Source: Thamnocephalis sphaerospora (taxonomy: Eukaryota > Zoopagomycota > Zoopagomycetes > Zoopagales > Sigmoideomycetaceae). Taken from it: a stretch of DNA of 32,186 nt. Made by a program: the position numbers and the translations under genes. A model generated the notes under the pieces. That model did not search any database. It worked only from the letters and a program-made list of their open reading frames with translations, and had not been told where the DNA came from. Where the stretch lies: contig KZ992550.1 of the NCBI GenBank assembly GCA_003614735.1, forward strand, positions 1 to 32,186, read 5' to 3'. Positions 1-10,246 of the stretch are shown piece after piece (the stretch's first letter is position 1; every line of letters starts with the position of its first letter).

Positions 1-275
1 GAATTTGGCTCGACGGTGCCGTTCAAATTACCAGCTACGCTGGCAAAAATGCCGCCCATGGTCTGGGAGGTCCGTGTAGGCTGACCGGCAGCTGTAGCGC
101 GTGTTGTGGACAGCATACGCGCTGTCCGCGGTCCAAGTGTCGCCGCTCCTGCCAAGTATTGTCTGGTGCGAGTGCGACCTGCCGCAACGATTGGCGCAGC
201 CAGATGCGGCCGGCTCAGCATGCTCAGGCCTAGACGCTTATTAGCTGCTACGGTCAGTGCTCGTAGGGTAGTCAT
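1..275 (-). CDS. N-terminus of an unidentified mitochondrially targeted protein (partial, runs off left edge)
   Basis: From an ATG at 275 reading leftwards there is an uninterrupted frame of 91 codons to the window edge. The first 80 or so residues have many Arg, Ala, Ser, Thr and Leu residues and no Asp or Glu until a Glu close to the edge. That is the composition of a mitochondrial matrix-targeting presequence. It starts MTTLRALTVAANKR and later reads SQTMGGIFASVAGNLNG. Only 119 bp separate its ATG from that of the divergently transcribed mitochondrial ribosomal protein gene, so the two probably share a promoter and both act in mitochondria. The mature domain lies outside the window and I do not recognise the family. 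A splice site inside the visible part cannot be excluded. Confidence 0.6.
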   Translation of the reverse strand, partial: MTTLRALTVAANKRLGLSMLSRPHLAAPIVAAGRTRTRQYLAGAATLGPRTARMLSTTRATAAGQPTRTSQTMGGIFASVAGNLNGTVEPN

Positions 276-394
276 GTTGCGGGAGGGTTGCGAAAGTAAC
301 GGCATACAATCAGTCGACGACAACACGCGTGCTTTTCTTTTCCACAGCCGCACTCCGCAATCCCCCGCGCTTGTTGTGCTCTGCCCTTACCACG
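276..394. promoter_or_regulatory. Short divergent promoter between two mitochondrial-protein genes
   Basis: This 119-bp interval separates the ATG of the leftward presequence-bearing gene (275) from the ATG of bL19m (395). It must contain both 5' UTRs and both core promoters. No TATA box or named factor site is evident to me. Shared control of two mitochondrial genes is an inference from the spacing. Confidence 0.5.
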
Positions 395-1089
395 ATGAAT
401 CTTGTTGCTGGCGCACTTCGTCAACGGCTGGCGCCGATGTTCTGCCGGCCGCTGGCTGGATTCACGGCTGCCGCACGTTTCTCCACCCGTAAGCGATATC
501 CGTTTCGATCGCTGTGCCATTTCATGCACGCTAACCAGGCCATGGCGGCGATCTCACCGTAGTGCGTCCGCTTGCTGCTGCTGCTGCTGCTGTGCCGTCC
601 GCGTCGCCCTCTGCCGAAACTTCGTCGGTGATTGTGCCCGCCAAGCAGTTTCCACTGCCCAGCGGCTCGGTCACGTACGGCAATGTCATTGAAAAGGTGA
701 CAGCAGAGGAGCTGGAGCGTCTGGACCCTACAGGAGAGAAGCGCGCACTGGCGATGCGCCGTAGCCAGACATGCATCAAGCCGGGCGATGTGCTGCTCGT
801 TGAATCGTACACATCACGTACAAAGGGCACTACGTCGAGGTTTATGGGCGTGTGCATTGCGCTCTACCGCAAGGGCATCGACACCAACATCCTGGTGCGC
901 AACATCGTTGAGCGTGTGGGTGTCGAGATTCGCTTCCCGGTGTACAGCCCAATGGTGAAGAGAATCGAGATTTTGCGCCGTGGCGAAGGCTACCGTCGTG
1001 CCAAGCTCTTTTATCTGCGCCGGCAGCCGGGCAAGGCGTTTAAGCTTGCTGGTCTACGCAAGCAGCAAGCTGCGCTGAAGCGGACGTAG
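395..1089 (+). CDS. Mitochondrial large-subunit ribosomal protein bL19m
   Basis: Structural protein of the mitochondrial ribosome large subunit, homologous to bacterial L19 (yeast Img1, animal MRPL19). Exons 395-488 and 563-1089 are joined by a 74-nt intron (GTAAGC donor, GCTAAC branch, GTAG acceptor); the phase-1 join gives a 206-residue product. Residues 1-31 form an Arg/Ala-rich presequence without acidic residues. A run of alanines encoded by GCT/GCC triplets follows just after the intron. The L19 core is clear: an N-terminal helix, then KPGDVLLVESY, FMGVCIALYRKG, VERVGVEIRFPVYSP and the basic GYRRAKLFYLR segment. The start was chosen because it opens the presequence in the frame that splices correctly. 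It lies head-to-head with the gene at the left edge. Confidence 0.93.
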
Positions 1090-1198
1090 AAGGGCGTTGT
1101 TGTCTTGGGAGTGCGTGTAGCCGCTTTATTCGCAAACCGCTTAAAATGAATCTAAAGTATGACATACTGAATTGACGTGCGAGTCCGTGCCTCATGCT

Positions 1199-2564
1199 AT
1201 GGTGAATGCATACCGACGATGCTTTCTGCTGTTTGCCAATGCAAATCAATTTTCTGCTAAGCACACTATTGCATCGTCGCAAATGACTATTCTGCATGCA
1301 GTAAGGCAGGGTGTCACTGAAGAAGGAAGTAATGCAAGGCAAGTAGCGTGTGTTGCTAGCGCGGTGCAATCAAGCACGCGACTAACGTTGATGCATCACA
1401 CGACAGCTGGTGATAACGATCTCAAGGCACTTGCTACGCTGGCTAGCGTCCTGCTGCGCTACTCTAAGCGTAAGCATCTGGAACGAATGTACACTTTAAA
1501 AGCATCATGATGCTGACATGTGTCGGACCTGTAGATGGGATCCCGGCTGCTGCAACGCTCTTCCGTGTACTAGGAGACTATGGTGACCAGACATCGGCCT
1601 GCAACTACGCCTCAATTTTGTACCGCGGTGCGTACGACGCTTTGCAAATGTCGTTGCGCTTTGACTAACACGGTGTGTTACTGCGTTGAACGGCACGGGT
1701 GAACGCAGGTATGCCTGGAGTGGCACCTGACAAGGCTCAAGCAGAGAAACTTTTGCGTCAGCTTGTAGATGCCGGACATACAGCGTCGCAAACCAATCTG
1801 GCGACGATTTTGATTCGCGAGCACAACGACGCCAAGGGTGCGATTGCCCTTTGGCAGCGCTTTGCTGAGGCAGGAAATGCATCCGGCTATCTAGACATTG
1901 GTAGGTCCGGTGCTGCCTGTCGCTGCCATTTAGGCCGTTCGAGACTGATGCAACCTATGCGCAGGAAAGCTGTACCTCACGGGGCGAGATGTGGAAAAGA
2001 ACCTTACAGCGGCCTATTCATACATTGAAAAAGCCGCACATGCCGGTATACCCGAGGCACAATTCATCCTTGCCGAGCTGCTACGCCACGGCAACGGCCC
2101 ATCTGGCAAGCCGGAGCTAGAACAAGGCTTCAAATGGATGGAAAAGGCTGCAGCAAAAGGTACGTGTTGTGCTGCCGGTGCAAACGGCGCCGACCTATTG
2201 CTGACTCGCTGCGATTAGGATTCCCTGACGCACTCTACAACGTGGGCGTATGCTACTTTAATGGCGACGGTGTGAAAAAGAACGAACGGCGTGCTTTGGA
2301 ATTTTGGGAGATAGCCGCAGAGCGCAACATTGCGCCGGCACTGGTGAGTGCCTGTCGGTATCCGTGTCTGTCATTGTGCCGATAGGCTTACCGCACGCTC
2401 TGCAGATCAACCTTGGTAAGCTTCACTGGGAAGGCAAAGCCGGTCTTTCCAAGAATCCGGCTGAAGCACGTCGTCTCTGGAGTCGCGCCACTGCTCACCA
2501 GGGCATGTTTGGTGAACACGCCAAAGAGCTACTCAAGATGGCAGCGCAGCAGGGCGCGCACTGA
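1199..2564 (+). CDS. Sel1-repeat (TPR-like) protein A, probably mitochondrial
   Basis: Model of seven exons: 1199-1328, 1407-1469, 1535-1627, 1709-1900, 1965-2159, 2219-2343 and 2406-2564, giving 318 residues. The first six exons end in phase 1,1,1,1,1,0. Sel1-like repeats are recognisable by their paired helices and A-x-G/W-x-x-A-A signatures: LVDAGHTASQTNLATILI, KGAIALWQRFAEAGNASGYL, AYSYIEKAAHAGIPEAQF, NVGVCYFNGDGVKKNERRA, and LGKLHWEGKAGLSKNPAEA. Sel1 repeats form superhelical protein-binding scaffolds; the partner is unknown. The N-terminus (MVNAYRRCFLLFANANQ) lacks acidic residues and could be an import signal. It is clearly paralogous to the gene at 6158-7983, which has matching exon borders. 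The N-terminal exon is the least certain part; it is much shorter than in the paralogue. Confidence 0.8.
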
Positions 2565-2812
2565 GCACACTGCGTTTAGCTGCTTATTCCAGTGCCAACA
2601 CTCAAAATACACGGTGGTTGTCACAGCGTTCTCGCGTTGGTGCCAGCCAAGCAGTACAGGGTCGCGTTGGTCTACAACATCGGCTAGTAGCGCCGCCGTA
2701 TGAACTCGTGTATTTTGAGCAGCCATGTGTTTTTTCGGTCAGATGTGCTGCGCGAGGCTTGTGGCAGTTGTTATCGTTGTTTACATTCAGTACCACCCGC
2801 AGTTTGTCAGCC

Positions 2813-5800
2813 ATGTACAGCATCGACGACATGGTGTCGACGCTGTCCAGCAATTCGAGTGATGTAGAATCCAATACAAACGAGCAAAATCCCTGCTTCT
2901 TTGATTGGAACGAGGCAGCCACCCAGTTGGACGGTAAGCACGCGCCGGTACGCGCATAGTCTTGGTCCGCCGTCAAAGTAATGTATGACTGGCGCAGAGA
3001 TCGTCTTGACCTCGCAGTCGGCCACATGTAGCGGCAATGATGCCGAGCATAGTCGACGGCGAAGGCGGGCGAGCAGCAGCGCTTCCTACATGGTTGAAAG
3101 TAGCAGCGAAGAATACAGCGGCGGCAGTGGCACCGCAAGAAGACATCAACGCCCGCGGTATCAAACGCCGACGTCCAGCGCCATTGTGCTATCCGACGAC
3201 GACAATTCTGCAGGCGATATTGACAGGGAGGAAACAGCGGCGGCAATGCATGCAGCTGCAAGCAACATGGATATGCTGGCCGATGATGGTGATGGCGGGG
3301 ATGTTGACGTGCAGTTTTGGCATGATATCGAAGGCACACAGAGTAATAGGGAGCACGACTGTGCGGCGCCAGACGCTGACGACGACTACGATGTGATTGT
3401 ACCAAGTCGGGGTATACCCAGCCAGCTAGGCGACGACAAGTGGCGCGAAGCAACACTGCAGGAGCTTGCAGAAGAGGAAGAGATGCTTTCGGACGAGCAG
3501 CGTGCCGTGGTGGAGCAGGTGCAGGCCGGACGCAACGTGTTTTTTACAGGGTCAGGCGGCGTCGGCAAAAGCTTTTTGCTCCGGAATTTAATCAAGCGAC
3601 TACGACTGGCCAGAAGAGAAGTCGTTGTGACGGCGCCCACGGGTACGCTTTAGCGTGCGCTTCGATGGGACGTGATGCGTTCGGCTAATGGGCTCTGCAG
3701 GTGTCGCGGCCATACAAATTGGCGGGCAGACGCTTCACTCGTTTGCAGGCTTTGGCTACGGAGACGGACAGATTCTCGCCGTAGTAGCCAACACTGCAGA
3801 CACCCGCAGTCTAGCGGAGATTTGGATGACGATAGACGTGCTTATTATTGACGAAATAAGTATGGTCCGGGCTGACCTGCTGGACAAGCTGGACTGGCTG
3901 GCACGTGTTGGAAAATCGCGGAATATACCCTTTGGTGGCGTTCAGCTCATCTTTTGCGGTGACTTTTACCAGCTTCCGCCAGGTGCGCAAACTTGGGCGA
4001 TGCCACAGCATCCTATGGCTGATTGCCTGTCCTTCATTAGTAATCAACATACTGGATTGTCCGCAATGTGGCGAACGCCTCAAAGCCAGTTTCAACACAC
4101 AGGCAAGCTGTAGCATACGGTGCATTGCGTGCAGACGCATGCTCTACCTGTTGGCGTTTCAGTCGGCCGCGTGGCGAGATGCCAGACTCGTCTGCATTGA
4201 GCTGCGCAAGGTCTTTCGCCAAAAAGACGAACAGTTTATCGAGATTCTTAACCATCTGCGCCATGGCTCTGTTACGGAAAAGGCAATGCAACTGCTTCGA
4301 GGATGCCAGCGGCCCCTGTCTCAAACTTCCGATGATGCTGTCGAGGTGTTGGTAGGTAGTGTGCATCTATCCTCTCTGGTCCACCCTTACTTACCACCAA
4401 GCCCATCGTGTAGCCGACAAAGCTCTATGCAACGCGCGAGGAAGTGGCGCGAGAAAATCGCAGATTTTTCGATGAGCTTCCGGGGCCCACCTACACCTAC
4501 AACGCGTTTGATTATGGCCCGGATAATGTGTCCCAAGCGGTGCGCACTCGAGAGCTGCGGGATTCGCAACTGGAAGAGGAACTTGAGCTGAAGGTCGGCG
4601 CGCAAGTAATGCTACTCAGTGCGTAGCACATAGTGTCGGTCGCGACAAACGTCCGCGTAGCAAACACTAACGCTGGCATTAGAAAATCTCGACTTGAACC
4701 GCCGCCTGATCAACGGGAGCCGAGGCGTTGTGCTGCGGTTTGTAGATGTTGAAAAAGTCAGAGCGAAGCTTAAGGTGGGCGATCACGACGACTACGTCGA
4801 CAAACATTTGTGGGACCCCAAATGGAAGCCAGAATCGGAACTATTACCTGTCGTCAAGTTTGAGAATGGCATGACGTGCGCCATCTATCCGGCAAAGTCA
4901 AATGTCATTCTGCTGAAGCGGGATGTCGTCTATCGTGTACAGCTGCCACTTAAGCTGTCCTGGGCGCTAACGGTGCACAAGGTGAGCTAAAGCGGGGCAC
5001 ATATTGTAGACGTGCACATGCCTGCTTACTGCATTATACGCATGATTGATACCGCTGGGTAGTGCCAAGGTAAGCCATACGACATTGAGCAGCTTTGATG
5101 ATATGCTTATGCCACCTATGCAGGCATGACACTGGATCGTGTACAGGTTGGTTGGACACATCATGCAATATTACATAGCTGCGGCAACTCAATCATATGA
5201 CCAAGTAGATTTCACTAAACCGCACCTTTGCTCCGGGACAAGCATACGTGGCGCTCAGCCGAGCACGCTCGCTGGTACGACTGCACTGTCTCTCGTCTGT
5301 CTAACCTTTTCTCACCTACGCTGTCATATCAGAAAGGACTTGAGCTGCGATCTTTCAGTTCTCGCTACGTACGCCAGCAGCCGATAGTGAGAAAGTTCTA
5401 CACTCAGGTACTCACGCAGCCAGTTTCAGCACGACTGCGGAGCGCGCAAGAGATATGGAAGCAGGGAGGCAGCATACTGGATAGCGCGCTTTTTCCTAAC
5501 ACGGCAGGTGCAGAAGATACACCAAGATCTTTGGAGGAGCATCCGCCAGAATGGCTGATGACAGCCATGGACTCTATGCGTACATTCAGACGCGCATGGC
5601 TTGGTCATGAACGGGCCGATTTTGGGATTGGTGGCGTATCTCCAAAAGATGAGCAGGACGCCTTCAACGTCTACATCTATCTACTGCATCACGTTTGGAG
5701 GCGATGCACAAACATGGAAGATTTCACGCACGACGCGGACAGCGATAACGAAATGCTGAATACACACATGCCGATCCAGCTGGCGGATACGACGCCGCCA

Positions 5801-5989
5801 GTGGGCACGACAATAGAAAGCACAAGAAAGGGAAAGCAGCCAGATTTTGGCGACTGGCACACGCCTGACACCTCGTCTTTTGGCATTCAAACATACGACA
5901 CGGCCATGATACGCGCATTAGTCTACTTTGTCGAAAACGGACGACTACCGCAAGACGATCAAGAGCATGTTTACATTGATGTGCCATAA
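2813..5989 (+). CDS. Pif1-family 5'-3' DNA helicase
   Basis: ATP-dependent 5'-3' DNA helicase of superfamily 1B; family members act on G-quadruplexes, telomeres, replication forks or mitochondrial DNA. Ten exons: 2813-2933, 2998-3642, 3701-3982, 4041-4351, 4414-4618, 4683-4981, 5063-5069, 5124-5146, 5209-5274 and 5333-5989. They total 2616 nt (871 residues) with all phases consistent. Motifs: Walker A GSGGVGKS near residue 225; TAPTGVAA (Ia); Walker B DEIS at 306-309; GDFYQLPPV (III) ending near 350; the Pif1-type NGSRG near 530; HKCQGMTLDR; and AYVALSRA (VI) at about 643-650. The N-terminal 200 residues are acidic and Ser-rich, with no evident mitochondrial presequence. A cysteine-rich insert (Cys 356, 359, 373, 377, 380) follows motif III. 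About 210 residues follow the helicase core without a recognised domain. It lies between two Sel1 paralogues on the same strand. Confidence 0.92.
5063..5069 (+). other. 7-nt micro-exon of the Pif1 gene
   Basis: The preceding exon ends in-frame after the HK codons at 4981 and the next useful frame resumes at 5124 with GC ATG ACA CTG. The seven bases TGCCAAG, between a GGTAG acceptor and a GTAAGC donor, supply Cys, Gln and the first base of Gly. The join reads HKCQGMTLDRVQ, the conserved Pif1 HK(S/C)QG segment. Without this exon the phases of the flanking exons do not match. Confidence 0.82.
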
Positions 5990-6157
5990 CATAAAGTCTC
6001 TGTTGCAGCACACTATTATGTCTAGCTCGCGGCCGAGTGGGTCATGTATGCGCGACAGCAATGTGTGGGTTTGTCCAAAAGTGTCTCGCTGTAGCGGCAG
6101 TGACAAAAGCAAACAATCGTTCTTTCCACTGCAGATTCCCTGTGCATTGCTGCCAAC

Positions 6158-7983
6158 ATGCTACGACGTCAGCTGGTCGCTACGCTTGGCGGTGTGCGCG
6201 CCAGCCTATCGGCCGCAACGCGTCTGGCTCGTACGCTTGGTATACATAGTCCCTCTCCTTGCTCATGGGCGACAGGGAAAGCGCTGCCATCTCGCGGAAT
6301 ACTTACGTCGCGCTCAGAGCCTGTAAGATTCGATAAGCGCGAAGCGCAAATGCCTCGCAGCGTTTTGGAAGATCTGTTTGACAGGTCAGAAGGTCGGTGT
6401 ACTAGCTTAGTTCCGGCACAACTGGCGATAGAAGGTGAGGCGGAGCGGTGACTGCACTATAAACGTGGCGTATGTCGCGTGTTGACACCTTGCTAGCACT
6501 ACTGCTGGATAGAAAAGGACGGCGCCAATTCTTTGAAGGGTCAGATTTAAGCAAAGCCTACAGACTGGGCAAAGATATCTTCAACGCTTCACACAGATAT
6601 CTTTGTCGACGCTCAGTCACGGAAATAACCGGTGCAGGCTGGGAGAACATCCGCCAGACAGTACTGAAAGGTGCGTGCTTGGCCATCTGCAGCCAGTATT
6701 TCAAAAGAATAACGGTCGGCATGGGTGTGTGCGCGTTAGATCCCACCGATTTTGAAATGGTTTCAAGGCTTGCCTTTATGATGCGAAACCTACCGCCATG
6801 CAAGTATCAACGTGCCAGGTGGTGCGAAACAGCGCATGGACTGATACTGCGCGGCATCCAACAGGCGGACCAGCTTTTGCTGCAGTAATCTATCGCGCAC
6901 TGGGAGAGTATGGAGAGCAGGGTGCAGCATGCAATTTGGCGATACTCTTGTATTCTGGTGCGTGTGTCCCCACATCTCCAGCATCATATCAGGCTAGCTT
7001 GCTAACGAGGCTTTTGCTGGATGTTTAGGCGACTATCCCAGTGTGCCGTATGACCCGAATACAGCGCTGATCATTTGGGAACGCTTGGCACGGAACAATC
7101 ACGCCACGTCATATCTGCATCTGGGACGCTCTAGGGAAAGCAAGGGAGACATAGAGGGTGCTATTCAACTTTGGGAGCGTGCTGCGGCTGCAGGAAACGT
7201 GCAGGGCTACGTGCACATTGGCAAGTACAAATATGATGCAGCCCTGGTGCGCGTATGCTGACTATCCATGATGGCAGCCAAGGCATATGCCTTTGGTAGG
7301 CTTGTGCCAGAGGACAAGGGGAAAGCACGTATATACCTTGAGAAAGCAGTGGCTGGTGGCAGTCCGGAAGCGAAATTCATGCTGAGTCTCTATCTCAGGG
7401 CCAATGAAGGTGGTTCTAATGATGCTGATGTAGAACAGCGAGAGCAGCAGCTGCTTGCGGAAGCTGCATCTGGCGGTAAGCCTTTTCACAGTCGGCATAC
7501 GCGACTGCAAACCCACGCTTGATAACATTTTGGCTTTCCAACACAGGAAATCCCTCGGCTCTGTACAATTTCGGCGTCCGCGCTTTCAAAGGCGACGGCC
7601 TACCGAAGGATAGACAGTACGCTCTCGAATGCTGGACAAAAGCAGCTGGCTTTGGTGTTGGCCCCTCGCCGGTAGCTACCACACCTGACTTATCTTAGAT
7701 TTGCGTAGGTAGACTAATGGCGCCGCTTGACGTGAACGCTTCATAGGACGGGATAGACGAGCTACAGTGGCCTGGATACCGTGGCATGGGTAATGATGTG
7801 GAGATACCACTTAAAAACTGGCTAGCCCTGACCCAAAAGAGAGGCCCAGAGGCCACATGGGCCCGTAAAGTATTGATAAAGCTGCGCGATGAGAATCGTG
7901 CTGCTCGTCAGTTGTTGGGCAGAATTGCCAAAGAAAGGCGTGAAGGGTTGATCCGAACATATCCTCTGACACTCGAGGAATGA
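6158..7983 (+). CDS. Sel1-repeat protein B with mitochondrial presequence
   Basis: Model of eight exons: 6158-6434, 6497-6670, 6740-6811, 6865-6957, 7029-7220, 7278-7475, 7547-7671 and 7747-7983, giving 455 residues. The N-terminus MLRRQLVATLGGVRASLSAA is a typical mitochondrial presequence. Sel1-type repeats follow: IYRALGEYGEQGAACNLAI, AIQLWERAAAAGNVQGYV, ARIYLEKAVAGGSPEAKFML, and NFGVRAFKGDGLPKDRQYA. A basic C-terminal tail ends in TYPLTLEE. Role inferred: a TPR-like scaffold in the mitochondrion, partner unknown. Exons 4-7 correspond to exons 3-6 of the gene at 1199-2564 (93/93, 192/192, 198/195, 125/125 nt). It has about 137 more residues than A, mainly at the N-terminus and C-terminal tail. 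The intron at 7221 uses a GC donor. The third intron (6812-6864, 53 nt) is the weakest call. Confidence 0.83.
7221..7277 (+). other. GC-AG intron in Sel1 gene B
   Basis: At the position where gene A has a normal GT intron after ...DIG (phase 1), gene B reads ATT G then GCAAGT, with no GT donor that preserves the frame. The acceptor is ATGGCAG and a GCTGAC branch-like site lies upstream of it. Removing 57 nt restores HIAKAYAFGR, aligned with DIGKLYLTGR of gene A. GCAAGT is the usual form of a GC donor. Confidence 0.8.
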
Positions 7984-8054
7984 ACTCCATCGGTTATGCC
8001 ATATGGGTGCAGGATATTAAATAGTGTTATTTGGCATATGCTGAATGGCAGTAA

Positions 8055-10246
8055 CTATATGTGCGCACTGTTTGCTGCACTGGGGGCTCCTGATGTGCGT
8101 GCTATGGATTGGGATAGCGTCGGCGAACGTGACGATGCTGCCGATGGCGATGACGATGATGCAGCAAGCAATGAGATGGACTGCGGCGAGCTCGAAAGAA
8201 CTGGCTGTGGTTGCTCATCCAGCTGTTCTATATCCTTGACAACGACGCTTAGTAGCGGCGCACGTTCATGGTCGCCGTCTCTGGAGATGGCCACTGATGC
8301 AGAGCGTGTCCTGGAACTGCCGTAGCCGATGGGAGTGCTGCGGGGTGTTGCAGGTTGAACGATCCTTACGTCCTCCGACCAGCGGCGCTGGCGGCGCTGA
8401 AGGTGGCCCTTTTGCTTTGCACTGTAGCCCAGCCGCGCTAGTGTGCGACTCTGCTGTATAGTACGTGCAATGCGCAGATGAGCAGGGACATCTACGGCCA
8501 GATCCGTTTCATCCAAGATTTCTTCCTGAATCAGCTCTTCAATGACATCCTCCATCGTTACCACGCCAATAGCACGTCCAGTTTCATCTTCGACTACTGC
8601 CATGTGGCCTGAAAGGTCGTAAGTCAGCCTGACGTGCGGCGATGACATGCACACCTAGCATACTCGCGCTACTTACTGCTTCCCTTTTCAAATGAACTGA
8701 GCAGCGTGAAAAGTGGTGTATCTGCAGACACATGAGGACACTTTATAATGCGTAACTGTGCAACAGGCGTTTCGTCTTCCGGTCGAAATGCAACAAGGTT
8801 CTGCATGCGCGTGCATGCGCAGATGCAACGGTAAGCCAAAGCGTGCACATCTGAACTGAATCGAGTGAGCGCACACCTTGGTGAGCAGCAAACCGACAAT
8901 GTTTTCCTTTCTACACGCATAGACAGGAACACGGCTGTATCCTTCCTCCACAATAAGGGCCATCGTCTTGGCGTCAATACTAGCCATTGTGCTTACAGCA
9001 AACACCTTGTCCAACTGGCAGAGCAATTAGTCCGCGGTCGCAAGTCTAGCGGTCAGCACCCCACATTAACTCACCTGCGTCATGACATCACTGGCATGCT
9101 TTGTCTGCATATCTAGTGCACCGCGAATAATCTTCACCTCTTCCTGGGTCAGATCGCCGTGCTGCGGGTCGCCATAGTACGCCACCAGCTCCTTGAGTTC
9201 TGCAGAGACAGCGCCGCATAAGCAGGCTGCTTTTTACCAGCACTGCGCTTGGGCTCACCAGCTCTGTGATAGACCATGCCACGCGTTTCGCCAAAGATCC
9301 AGTTAAGCACTGAAGCAATTGGCCGCGCGACAACCCACTAGATGTTTCGTTTACAAAGCACTGTGAGAGCGTGGCCGTATTGTAATTGTTTACGGCCAAG
9401 ACATACCAGAGCAACAATGAGAACCCGAACAGGCCTACGTACAGTCAAAGTTAATCAGCACACATGTTCCCTCTCCGTTGTTTATTAGGCTTACCATGAA
9501 AACCATGCGCCTACCATGAGTCCATAGCGCGAACATAGCCCTTGCGGAATAATCTCGCCAAATATAAACACACCGGCGGCCGATGCCAGCACAGGCACCA
9601 CGCTGCCATTTAGAATGTTCTTCATCACAACCCTGCAAGCGTTGTCTATGAAAGGATGCTCTCTAGCAAGCAGCATGTTTGCCGCCGTCTACTTACGGCA
9701 CTGCTTCGTTTACCAGCGTGTTGGAGAGCACTAGTGTCACCATAAGCAGTGTGGCATCGCGACGAATTGGGATAATCCAGCCAGCCCATCGGCGTTGCTG
9801 TGGCGTCCCACTGTTGTGCAAAATGTGCAGGCTCGTTTCATCCAGTGCAAGGAGCGCTGGCTGCAGACCTGAGCGATAACGTATCGATTGTGAGCTGTAT
9901 CTGAGCAATGCATGCCAAGCGCTGAAAGCTACACACCAGAAAGTATACCGCTGGTAATAACCAAACAGATTGCCGCCAATGTCCACCACCAAAAACCGCC
10001 CTCCTTTACAAAACGCGCCTGATAGGCAGCCTGACTACTTTCAGGAGAGGCATTGATGGCTGCACAGGCCGCTGCCAGCTGGCTGTCCTCGGTACTCATG
10101 TAGACACTAGTATGGTACGAATTGATGTCTTGAGTGGCTGATAGACGGCCTAACAGGATGCTTATCGCGCAGAGCGCCAGGACATACGGCCAGCTGAGGG
10201 CTGCGCGTCCCCGTCCGGCGGACGTACGGCCAGAAACCTTTGGCAT
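8055..10246 (-). CDS. CNNM/Mam3-type membrane protein (DUF21 + CBS pair)
   Basis: Family of divalent-cation homeostasis proteins (yeast Mam3, animal CNNM, bacterial CorC/HlyC relatives) in the vacuolar or plasma membrane. Nine exons on the minus strand: 10246-9937, 9868-9697, 9632-9495, 9434-9407, 9337-9259, 9199-9075, 9014-8877, 8800-8677 and 8608-8055; 555 residues. There is an N-terminal hydrophobic segment near residues 20-35. The DUF21 transmembrane domain starts near residue 90 and contains SGILSGLQPALLALDETSL, FGEIIPQGLCSRYGL and WIFGETRG. The acidic-helix region HRAELKELVAYYG comes next. The CBS pair follows from about residue 285: VEEGYSRVPVY, IVGLLLTK, HMAVVEDETG and IGVVTMEDVIEELIQEEI. 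The remaining 130 or so residues are Ser-rich and probably disordered. One exon is only 28 nt. The start is the ATG reading MPKVSGR; an in-frame GTG lies upstream. It is convergent with Sel1 gene B and divergent from the Seb1-like gene. Confidence 0.93.

Noticed and set aside
2602-3456. 284-codon minus-strand frame
   Set aside because: It is antisense to the start of the Pif1 gene, whose motifs and splice phases are clear; its own product is Arg/His/Cys-rich without motifs.
2813-5989. Pif1 gene as a Helitron-type element or a frameshifted pseudogene
   Set aside because: The apparent frame breaks are all removed by short GT-AG introns with matching phases. No Rep nuclease domain or Helitron ends were seen. 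It looks like a host gene.
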